Assembly (NCBI GenBank): GCA_024641255.1
Contig: JAHEDL010000022.1
Coordinates: 1 to 6,306 of the forward strand
Direction of reading: 5' to 3'
DNA: 6,306 bases
DNA from: Pseudorhodobacter sp.
Lineage (GTDB): Bacteria > Pseudomonadota > Alphaproteobacteria > Rhodobacterales > Rhodobacteraceae
Part shown: in pieces, positions 1 through 5,842 of the stretch
Layout of the letters: every line of letters starts with the position of its first letter
How positions within the stretch are numbered: the first letter of the stretch is position 1
Notes under the pieces: generated by a model
Database searches by the model: none
What the model saw: only the letters and a program-made list of their open reading frames with translations
Told to the model about the DNA's origin: nothing
Translations under genes and position numbers: made by a program

Positions 1-1
1 C

Positions 2-217
2 AAGCGGCAAAAAGAACTACGGCAGCTGCTAACGAAAGACGCCCGAGAAACCTTGCGGCAACCGGGATCAGGCAGCTTCAATATTGGCCCTGAAGAAGAT
101 CCGAAAGCTTCAGCGGGGAGGGTAACAACGGACCTGTCGCCCTTGATACCCGCAGCGGTGCAGGCTTGGCGCATGGTGGCCCCTGTGGGCGACCCGCAGC
201 ATGGCATCATCCCCTAA
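2..217 (+). CDS. Possible C-terminal end of an unrecognised protein, 5'-truncated by the window edge
   Basis: A reading frame enters from the left edge and stays open for 71 codons to a TAA at 215-217. It starts KRQKELRQLLTKDA and ends VGDPQHGIIP. The first part is charged and would favour a helix; the rest is Gly/Pro-containing and looks like a disordered tail. I do not recognise a family. The opposite strand is also open over most of this stretch, but its translation is rich in Cys and Ser and looks less like a protein. If real, the gene converges on amaB and ends about 130 bases from it. No start codon or ribosome binding site is visible because the 5' part is outside the window. It could equally be a chance open frame. 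Confidence 0.3.
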   Translation, partial: KRQKELRQLLTKDARETLRQPGSGSFNIGPEEDPKASAGRVTTDLSPLIPAAVQAWRMVAPVGDPQHGIIP

Positions 218-284
218 ATCGGGCCGTCCTGCCCCTGCAAGCCAAGCGACGTGCTGCCCCCATCAGCAAGCGTTAATCACCCTC

Positions 285-300
285 GGCGGCCTGACCCGCC
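285..300. repeat. Small GC-rich hairpin between the convergent genes
   Basis: GGCGG at 285-289 can pair with CCGCC at 296-300 around a 6-base loop. It lies 13 bases beyond the stronger hairpin at 314-333, counting in the direction of amaB transcription. No T-run follows on either strand. It may be a second part of a tandem transcription end, or chance in GC-rich DNA. Apart from this and the stronger hairpin, I see no signal in the non-coding stretch 218-348. Confidence 0.3.
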
Positions 301-313
301 AAGGATCTGTCTC

Positions 314-333
314 GGGGGGCCAACCAGCCCCCC
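314..333 (-). terminator. Candidate terminator hairpin after amaB
   Basis: A perfect 7-bp inverted repeat, GGGGGGC at 314-320 and GCCCCCC at 327-333, encloses a 6-base loop. It begins 15 bases beyond the amaB stop codon, which is where the lysR-hglS-dehydrogenase-amaB transcript would be expected to end. The stem is all G:C and should be very stable. Neither side carries a run of T, so it is not a textbook intrinsic terminator. It could also work as a transcript-stabilising 3' hairpin, or in both directions if a plus-strand gene ends at 217. Confidence 0.5.
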
Positions 334-348
334 CACAAACCAATCAAT

Positions 349-1866
349 CTAGTCGATATCAAACACCACGCCCTGCGCCAGCGGCAGGGATGACGAATAG
401 TTCACCGTGCTGGTCTGGCGCCGCATATAGCCCTTCCACGCGTCAGAGCCGCTTTCACGCCCGCCGCCGGTTTCCTTCTCGCCACCAAATGCGCCACCGA
501 TCTCGGCGCCAGAGGTGCCGATGTTGACGTTGGCAATGCCGCAGTCCGACCCGGCCGCCGACAGGAAGGTTTCCATCTCACGCACATCCAGCGTGAAAAT
601 CGAAGACGACAGGCCCGCGCCAACCGCGTTGTGCTTGCGGATCACATCGGTCGCGTCGCTGTATTTCATCACATAAAGGATCGGCGCGAAGGTTTCTTCC
701 AACACCGGGCCAGTCTGCTCTGGCATTTCAACCAAGGCCGGGCGGGCATAAAACGCGGTGTCAGGACCAATCGTCACCCGCTCGCCGCCATACACCGTGC
801 CGCCTGCCGCGCGCGCGGCTGTCAGTGCGGTTTGCATGGCATCAAACGCCGCACGATCCACCAGCGGGCCAACCAAAGCCTTGCTTTCCAACGGGTTGCC
901 AACGCTTACCGACGCATAGGCCTTGATCAGACGCGGCACCAGCGCGTCATAAACCGCCTCATGCACAAACAGCCGGCGCATGGTGGTGCAGCGCTGCCCA
1001 GCAGTGCCCATCGCGCCAAAGGCAATCGCCCGCAACGCCATGTTCAGATCGGCCGACGGGCAAACAATCCCGGCATTGTTGCCGCCAAGTTCAAGGATCG
1101 ACCGGCCGAACCGCTCGGCCACTTTTGGCCCGACAATCTTGCCCATGCGGGTGGACCCGGTGGCCGAAATCAGTGCCACGTCATGGCTTGCCACCAAGGC
1201 CGCACCAATGTCGGGGCCGCCAATCAAAACTTGGCACAGACCTGCGGGCGCATCGCCAAAACGCGCCAGCGCACGATCAAAAATCGCCTGCGCCGCCAAA
1301 GCCGTCAGCGGCGTCTTTTCCGAAGGTTTCCACACCACGCAATTGCCGCAGACCAGCGCCAAAGCCGCGTTCCACGACCAAACCGCGACCGGGAAGTTGA
1401 ATGCCGAAATCACCCCCACCACGCCCAGCGGATGCCAGGTTTCCATCATCCGGTGGCCGGGACGTTCGCTGGCAATGGTCAACCCGTAAAGCTGACGCGA
1501 AAGACCCACTGCAAAATCGCAGATGTCGATCATTTCCTGCACTTCGCCCAAGCCTTCGGACGGAATTTTACCGGCTTCAAGCGATACCAGCGCACCAAGG
1601 TCATCCTTCGCCGCCCGCAATTCTTCGCCCAAAAGGCGCACCAACTCACCCCGGCGCGGCGCGGGCACAGTGCGCCAGGCCTCAAATCCGGCACGGGCGC
1701 GGGCAATCGCGGCCTCGGTGCTGGCCAAACTATCCACCTTCAGCCGCGCGACCTCTTCGCCGGTGATCGGGGTAAAGCTGGCAAGGCTGCCACCCACATA
1801 GGCGTCGGCAGGCACGCCAAGCCGGTCAAGAAGCGAAGTCGCGCGGGCAGCGATGGTCTGAGACAT
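349..1866 (-). CDS. amaB: ALDH7-family L-piperidine-6-carboxylate / 2-aminoadipate semialdehyde dehydrogenase
   Basis: Predicted cytosolic NAD(P)-dependent aldehyde dehydrogenase that oxidises 2-aminoadipate 6-semialdehyde (in equilibrium with piperideine-6-carboxylate) to 2-aminoadipate in lysine/pipecolate catabolism. It is full length for the family at 505 residues. The catalytic set is visible: Asn157 in AFNFP, Lys180 in WKPSEKT for cofactor binding, Glu259 in LELGGNN, nucleophile Cys293 in GQRCTT, and Glu391 in EETFAP. The C-terminal segment near 451-486 (TSGAEIGGAFGGEKETGGGR, then a DAWKGYMRRQT stretch) is typical of ALDH7A1/AmaB rather than of betaine or succinate semialdehyde dehydrogenases. 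The start at 1866 is preferred over the in-frame ATG at 1878 because TGGAG sits six bases before it. It follows the FAD dehydrogenase gene after 16 bases, so the two are very probably cotranscribed. Family assignment is firm; the exact substrate rests partly on the neighbours hglS and the amaA-like gene. Confidence 0.93.
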   Translation of the reverse strand: MSQTIAARATSLLDRLGVPADAYVGGSLASFTPITGEEVARLKVDSLASTEAAIARARAGFEAWRTVPAPRRGELVRLLGEELRAAKDDLGALVSLEAGKIPSEGLGEVQEMIDICDFAVGLSRQLYGLTIASERPGHRMMETWHPLGVVGVISAFNFPVAVWSWNAALALVCGNCVVWKPSEKTPLTALAAQAIFDRALARFGDAPAGLCQVLIGGPDIGAALVASHDVALISATGSTRMGKIVGPKVAERFGRSILELGGNNAGIVCPSADLNMALRAIAFGAMGTAGQRCTTMRRLFVHEAVYDALVPRLIKAYASVSVGNPLESKALVGPLVDRAAFDAMQTALTAARAAGGTVYGGERVTIGPDTAFYARPALVEMPEQTGPVLEETFAPILYVMKYSDATDVIRKHNAVGAGLSSSIFTLDVREMETFLSAAGSDCGIANVNIGTSGAEIGGAFGGEKETGGGRESGSDAWKGYMRRQTSTVNYSSSLPLAQGVVFDID

Positions 1867-1882
1867 GATAGGCTCCATTTGA

Positions 1883-3298
1883 TTATCCGAAGGTCACCGC
1901 GCCAAGCCCGGCGGGTGAGGTGGCCGCGCGAAGCGCGCGGGAAAGACGACGATGGCTGTCGGGGGTGTAAAGATCGTGCCAGCGCTGGTTTTTGCGGCCA
2001 ATGGCATGCTCGGCGCTAAAACTGCCGCCAAAGTCACGCACCGTGACATCAAACACCCAGTCGCGCAAAGCCGCTTCTTGCGCGGGGTCGGTGGCCAGCG
2101 CACTGTCAGCCGCAACGACAAGGTTGAAATGCACGCCGCCGTCGCCAATGTGGCCAAAATCACAGATCGTCACGCCGGGAAAACGGTCTGGCATCTGCGC
2201 TTTCATCTGGTCACAAAACCGCATGATGTCGCCACGACGAAACGCCAGATCAAAGGCAATCAGCCGCCCCATCGCTTTGACGCCTTCCGAAAGCGCATGG
2301 CGCAGCGCCCAAATCCGATCATGCGCGCCAAAACGTGCGTCGACCAGCAAGTCGGGCCGCTCTTCGATGATGTCGGCCAGAACCTCTTGCAGCAGATCTT
2401 CGGCCCCCGCTTCGCCAAGACGCGGGCGGCGCGCGCGCGACACTTCGGCAAGGATCGCATAGTCGGGCAAGCCTTCGGCAAAGGGCGTCCGCAGGCCCGG
2501 AACATGCTGCAACGCGGCCTGCATCGCATTGCCCGACATGCCTTCAAACGCTGAAAGCTCTGGGCCAAGCCGATCTTCCATCGCACGCAGCAGGGGCAAC
2601 ACCGCCGCGCCCGAACTTGGCACCAAGATTGCCGCCGCCTGATCGCGGGGCAGCGGATGCAGCCTTAGCACCGCCTCGGTTATAATCCCGAAACTGCCGC
2701 TGGTGCCGATAAAAAGCTGCCGCCAATCGACGCCAGTGTTGTTCTTGTACAAGGCCCCGCCAAGCTGCAGCACCGTGCCCGCGGCGTCGGCCAAAACCAC
2801 CGTCAGCCCCAACACATTGGCGCGCACATCGCCATACCGCAAAAAACGCGCGCCGCCGGTATTGGTGGCAATCATGCCGCCAATCGCCGGGTCCGCCCCC
2901 AGATCAATCGGAAAACTTAGCCCCTCGGCCGCCAGTCGGCGGTTAACCTCTGATAATCTGTACCCCGCCCCCAGCGTCACACTGCGATTGTCGGCATCAA
3001 GCGCAAAACTGCCCGTCAGCCGTTGCAGGCTTAGCACCACTTGCTGGCCGCTGGCATCGGGGGTCGCCCCCGAAACCAATCCCGTATTGCCACCCTGCGG
3101 AATGATGTGCAGCCCGTGGCGCACACATATCGCCACCGCTTGCGACACTTCCTCTGTGGTTGCAGGCCGCAGCACCGCAAGCGCGTGGCCCCGATCATAG
3201 CGCGCACCGGTTTCGTAACCGATCATATCTTCGGCGGCCGTCAGAACCCCGCGCGGTCCCAGCAGCGCGCGCAATTGCGCAAGGGCGGAATCGCTCAT
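1883..3298 (-). CDS. FAD-linked 2-hydroxyacid dehydrogenase, probable D-2-hydroxyglutarate dehydrogenase (GlcD/D2HGDH type)
   Basis: Probable oxidation of D-2-hydroxyglutarate to 2-oxoglutarate, passing electrons to an electron-transfer flavoprotein or the quinone pool. The 471 residues form an N-terminal PCMH-type FAD domain (about 35-215) and a C-terminal FAD-oxidase domain (about 220-468). FAD-domain signatures are PQGGNTGLVSG at 67-77, GADPAIGGMIATNTGG at 134-149, and FIGTSGSFGIITEA at 196-209. Metal-site candidates are His383 and His390 in GHIGDGGVHFN and Glu430 in SAEHAIG, matching the zinc ligands of human D2HGDH; His431 would be the catalytic base. Two oddities appear: the usual GDGNxH is GDGGVH here, and the Lys that contacts the substrate carboxylate in human D2HGDH aligns with Ala348. 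The start overlaps the hglS stop as ATGA, with AAGG seven bases upstream, so translation is probably coupled. No signal peptide or membrane segment is seen. D-lactate or another D-2-hydroxyacid cannot be excluded; the context favours D-2-hydroxyglutarate. Confidence 0.87.
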   Translation of the reverse strand: MSDSALAQLRALLGPRGVLTAAEDMIGYETGARYDRGHALAVLRPATTEEVSQAVAICVRHGLHIIPQGGNTGLVSGATPDASGQQVVLSLQRLTGSFALDADNRSVTLGAGYRLSEVNRRLAAEGLSFPIDLGADPAIGGMIATNTGGARFLRYGDVRANVLGLTVVLADAAGTVLQLGGALYKNNTGVDWRQLFIGTSGSFGIITEAVLRLHPLPRDQAAAILVPSSGAAVLPLLRAMEDRLGPELSAFEGMSGNAMQAALQHVPGLRTPFAEGLPDYAILAEVSRARRPRLGEAGAEDLLQEVLADIIEERPDLLVDARFGAHDRIWALRHALSEGVKAMGRLIAFDLAFRRGDIMRFCDQMKAQMPDRFPGVTICDFGHIGDGGVHFNLVVAADSALATDPAQEAALRDWVFDVTVRDFGGSFSAEHAIGRKNQRWHDLYTPDSHRRLSRALRAATSPAGLGAVTFG

Positions 3299-4683
3299 GC
3301 TACGGCCTTGCCCAGTGCGGCGCGACAGGCGGCAAGCGATGCGGCCTCGATTGCAGCGTAATGCTCGAACTCATTCAGCACGGCCGCCCCCAGATCAGCC
3401 TCAAACCGCTGCTGGTTCGGGCTGGCCACAAAATCTTGCGCCGCGCCGTCGCCCAGGTTCGACTGGAATATCCCCGCCGCACTGACTGGCAGAAAATCTT
3501 CATAAACCACCGGATCAAACCGCAGCACACCTTTCGCAATCAACGCATCGGCGCTTTGATCGCCCACCGTCGCGCCCACACCCTTTTCGGTCAGGCTATA
3601 GGTGAAATATGCCAGCCCTTCGGACCGCAATGTCGCCCAATCATCGGGAAAGGCGGCAAAAACCTTGGCCAGCGCCGCCATATATTCGGCCGCGTTCGAC
3701 CCATCTGCCGCAGGCCGCGCGATCGCGCGCGTCTGGGTCAACAACAGATCATAAAGCGCGCGCCCCTTCGGGGTCAGCGCCACGCCACGCTGCTCAATCT
3801 CGCCAAATCGCGCTGTGTGCGACCCATCTTCCCACCCGTCGCCCTGCCGGAACGCAACCGGCTCTTGCAGCGCCTTGAATGAGGTTTGCCGCAGCAAAAT
3901 CGGGCATTTACGCGTCGGCGGGCCTTCGACAACCGCCTTGGGGCTGATCCCCACCCCCGGCATCCGTGCCTGCACCGCATCAATATCCAGCGTCCGCGGC
4001 GTCAGGTGATTGATATGCGGCGCGCGAAACGCAACCACATCGGCAATCAGCCGATGCGCATCATGCAACCGATGATACATCTGCAACGTCACATTGGCGC
4101 GCGGCTGCCAGCGAAAAGTTTCCAGCGCCTCGGCAACAAACCGATCCGCCTCGGCGTCGGTCAGCCCACCTGCCGCTTCGGCTTGGCCGATCAAGGCAAC
4201 ACAAGCGGGGGTAAAGATTTGCCGCGCCGCCAAAAGCGCCGCCGCCTCGGCCCGCAACGCCGCATCAGCAATCAGATCAAGCCGCAAAAGCGATGTGAAA
4301 ACCCGAAACGGATTGCGTTTCAGCGCCGCCTCGCCCACGGGCCGAAACGCGGTGGAATGCACCGGCACCCCGGCTTCGGACAGGTCATAATAGCCAACCG
4401 GCAGCATTCCCATCACAGCAAACAGCCGCCGCATCATGTGCAGCTCTGCCGCCGTGCCAAGCCGGATCGCGCCATGACGTTCCTCGGAAATCCGACCAAG
4501 GTCGTCATTCGCCGCAAGTCTGGCCCGCTCTGCCGGATCGGCCGCCAAAGTTTCGCGGTTCACCGCCCCGACCAATTCCATCAGCGTGCCATAGGCCGGC
4601 ACCTCGTCGCGATACATGGCGGACATCGCTGCCGAAAACCGGCTGCGAATGGTGTCGGGGCTGATATGGGTTCTGGCGCTCAT
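3295..4683 (-). CDS. hglS: 2-oxoadipate dioxygenase/decarboxylase (HglS, DUF1338, VOC-like fold)
   Basis: Predicted Fe(II) enzyme converting 2-oxoadipate plus O2 to D-2-hydroxyglutarate and CO2, the step described for P. putida HglS in D-lysine catabolism; E. coli YdcJ belongs to the same family. The protein is 462 residues, normal for DUF1338. With the start at 4683, His70 and Arg74 lie in SEERHGAIRLGT, His226 in APHINHLTPR and Glu295 in ARFGEIEQRG. As I recall the P. putida structure, its iron ligands are His70, His226 and Glu294 and its substrate Arg is 74, so the site appears intact and the numbering supports this start. The conserved EDFLPVSAAGIFQSNLG segment spans 395-411. The ATG at 4683 has AAGGAG ten bases upstream; in-frame ATGs at 4773 and 4731 would add a non-conserved, low-complexity N-terminus. 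The stop overlaps the dehydrogenase start by ATGA. It lies downstream of lysR on the same strand and may be cotranscribed with it. Confidence 0.93.
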   Translation of the reverse strand: MSARTHISPDTIRSRFSAAMSAMYRDEVPAYGTLMELVGAVNRETLAADPAERARLAANDDLGRISEERHGAIRLGTAAELHMMRRLFAVMGMLPVGYYDLSEAGVPVHSTAFRPVGEAALKRNPFRVFTSLLRLDLIADAALRAEAAALLAARQIFTPACVALIGQAEAAGGLTDAEADRFVAEALETFRWQPRANVTLQMYHRLHDAHRLIADVVAFRAPHINHLTPRTLDIDAVQARMPGVGISPKAVVEGPPTRKCPILLRQTSFKALQEPVAFRQGDGWEDGSHTARFGEIEQRGVALTPKGRALYDLLLTQTRAIARPAADGSNAAEYMAALAKVFAAFPDDWATLRSEGLAYFTYSLTEKGVGATVGDQSADALIAKGVLRFDPVVYEDFLPVSAAGIFQSNLGDGAAQDFVASPNQQRFEADLGAAVLNEFEHYAAIEAASLAACRAALGKAVA

Positions 4684-4812
4684 GGCGTCCGCGCTCCTTG
4701 TCGTGGGGTCGTCAAGGTCGCCAGATAGCATGGCCCCACCGGCATGGCTTTCGCCGATTGCGGCAGACTTCATGCAGAAATGGAATGACTGCGCGCCGCA
4801 ACGTCCCGCCGT
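4684..4812 (-). other. Leader/intergenic gap between lysR and hglS
   Basis: These 129 bases separate the lysR stop from the chosen hglS start. They hold the hglS ribosome binding site AAGGAG (4699-4694). Just upstream of it is a 6-bp inverted repeat, GTGGGG at 4703-4708 with CCCCAC at 4734-4739 (26-base loop), which could fold in the mRNA. I see no convincing -35/-10 pair and no terminator for lysR, so read-through from lysR is plausible. The gap also contains in-frame ATGs at 4773 and 4731 that an automatic caller may choose as the hglS start. Confidence 0.4.
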
Positions 4813-5718
4813 TTAGGCGCGGTCCGCCGCCGTTTCTTCAAGCAACCAGTCGCGAAACACCGCAAGCGGGCGATAGGCGCTGCGATCATCGGGCCAGCAC
4901 AGATGATAGGCGTCATTGCTTTGCAACGGCATCGGCAGCGCCTGCACGATCCGGCCGCTGCGCAAATCATCGGCAAACAAAAAGTCCGGCAACAGCGCAA
5001 CACCCAAGCCAGCAGCGGCGGCTTCGAACAAGGTGGTGAACTGATCAAACAACATGCCCTGCACGCCGCGATCATCAACGCCGTAATGGCGCAGCCAATG
5101 TTCCCAGGCATCCGGCCGCGTCGTCAGATGCAACAGCGGCGCATTGCGAATATCTTTGGCCTCGTGAAAATCGAAGCGTTTCGCCAGTTGCGGCGCGCAG
5201 ACCGGCACCATCACTTCGGAGCGCAGCAAGATCATTTCGGCTGCAGTCCATTCGGATTGCCCAAAATAGATAGCCGCATCAATGATATCTTGCTTGAAAT
5301 CAAACTGGGTCAACCGGCTTAGCACATTCAGCGTCACTTCCGGGTGGCGCTCCAAAAACCGCGGCAATCGCGGCATCAGCCAGCGCGCCCCAAAGGTCGG
5401 CGGCACTGCCAACGTCAAAGTTCCGCCCAACGGATTGGCCAGCAAGTTCAGCGACGCGCTTGAAATCTTGCCAAGCGCCTCGCGGATTTCACGCGCGTAA
5501 ACCTGCCCGCCCGATGTCAGCCGGATCTTTTGCTTTTCGCGCACAAAAAGCTCTACCCCCAACTGGCCTTCCAGCGCCTTCACCTGCCGCGAAACTGCTG
5601 ATTGGGTCAGCGAAAGCTCTGCCGCAGCTTGGGTAATCGACCCCGTGCGCGCCGCAGATTCAAACGCCGCCAAAAGCGGCAGCGATGGCAAAAACCGTCT
5701 TGGTGCTCTGATAGACAT
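4813..5718 (-). CDS. LysR-type transcriptional regulator, GcvA-like
   Basis: A full-length LysR regulator of 301 residues. The N-terminal winged helix-turn-helix spans about 8-67, with the helix-turn-helix core GSITQAAAELSLTQSAVSRQ near 26-45 and the wing LGVELFVREKQKIRLTSGGQ at about 53-72. The effector-binding domain occupies about 97-295 and opens with GGTLTLAVPPTFGARWLMPR, typical of the GcvA/AmpR branch. It likely binds a lysine-pathway metabolite and controls the flanking catabolic genes; this role is inferred from its position between the amaA-like gene and the hglS-dehydrogenase-amaB genes. P. putida also has a LysR gene between amaB and hglS. The start is uncertain: ATG at 5718 is used here, but an in-frame GTG at 5724 is two codons upstream, and neither has a clear Shine-Dalgarno sequence. 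The next in-frame upstream stop is close, so larger extensions are unlikely. Confidence 0.92.
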   Translation of the reverse strand: MSIRAPRRFLPSLPLLAAFESAARTGSITQAAAELSLTQSAVSRQVKALEGQLGVELFVREKQKIRLTSGGQVYAREIREALGKISSASLNLLANPLGGTLTLAVPPTFGARWLMPRLPRFLERHPEVTLNVLSRLTQFDFKQDIIDAAIYFGQSEWTAAEMILLRSEVMVPVCAPQLAKRFDFHEAKDIRNAPLLHLTTRPDAWEHWLRHYGVDDRGVQGMLFDQFTTLFEAAAAGLGVALLPDFLFADDLRSGRIVQALPMPLQSNDAYHLCWPDDRSAYRPLAVFRDWLLEETAADRA

Positions 5719-5784
5719 TACCACACGGTATGATGTTATGAAAAACGCTTGCTACCCTAACACGCAGGTCTGGCAGATGAAAGT

Positions 5785-5798
5785 CGCAGAATTCTGCG
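5785..5798. promoter_or_regulatory. Perfect 14-bp palindrome, candidate operator
   Basis: CGCAGAATTCTGCG reads identically on both strands. Its centre lies 51 bases before the start codon of the amaA-like gene and it sits in the divergent control region beside the LysR gene. It does not show a simple LysR T-N11-A layout, so the binding protein may be another family. Assignment as an operator is inferred from symmetry and position only. Confidence 0.45.
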
Positions 5799-5805
5799 GT
5801 TTCTT

Positions 5806-5817
5806 CGGTGATCACCG
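5806..5817. promoter_or_regulatory. Perfect 12-bp palindrome, second candidate operator
   Basis: CGGTGATCACCG is a perfect palindrome whose centre is 20 bp from that of the 14-bp palindrome, about two helical turns, so proteins bound at both would face the same side of the DNA. TTCGG at 5804-5808 can alternatively pair with CCGAA at 5824-5828, just before the ribosome binding site at 5832-5836. An RNA-level role in the leader of the amaA-like gene is therefore possible too. Confidence 0.42.
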
Positions 5818-5842
5818 GGGCCGCCGAACATAAGGACAGATG

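Larger units (their letters stand above)
5719..5842. promoter_or_regulatory. Divergent control region between lysR and the amaA-like gene
   Basis: This short region should hold the promoters of both divergent units and the operator of the LysR regulator. It is more A/T-rich near the lysR end. A weak minus-strand promoter candidate is TTAGGG (5760-5755) and TAACAT (5738-5733) with a 16-base spacer, which would give a very short lysR leader. No convincing promoter is seen for the plus-strand gene. Two perfect palindromes (5785-5798 and 5806-5817) lie toward the amaA side. A weaker TACC-N4-GGTA repeat (5719-5730) abuts the lysR ATG and contains the alternative GTG; with T5718 it gives one T-N11-A spacing. 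The ribosome binding site of the amaA-like gene is AAGGA at 5832-5836. Confidence 0.6.

Noticed and set aside
1..348. tRNA, CRISPR or insertion-sequence remnant at the left edge
   Set aside because: No cloverleaf, regularly spaced repeats, terminal inverted repeats or transposase motifs could be seen.
201..527. A 108-codon plus-strand frame spanning the left intergenic region into amaB
   Set aside because: More than half is antisense to the conserved end of amaB, and the rest is Pro/Ser/Gln-rich without a ribosome binding site.
1867..1878. Upstream ATG at 1878 as the amaB start
   Set aside because: It would add only MEPI and places the Shine-Dalgarno-like TGGAG inside the coding region; the ATG at 1866 has correct spacing to that site.
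631..2019. A 462-codon open frame on the plus strand
   Set aside because: It lies wholly opposite amaB and the end of the dehydrogenase gene. Its translation is rich in Arg, His and Gln with no recognisable domain, as expected for the antisense of GC-rich coding DNA.
1952..2554. A 200-codon plus-strand open frame
   Set aside because: It is antisense to the conserved C-terminal half of the FAD dehydrogenase and has no family features.
3160..4728. Long plus-strand open frames (240 and 280 codons)
   Set aside because: Both are antisense to hglS, whose active-site residues are intact. The compositions are Arg/Gln/His-rich and non-protein-like.
5771..5788. Sigma-54-like promoter (TGGCAG ... CGCA) before the amaA-like gene
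   Set aside because: The GG and GC elements are 12 bases apart rather than the required 10, so it does not fit.
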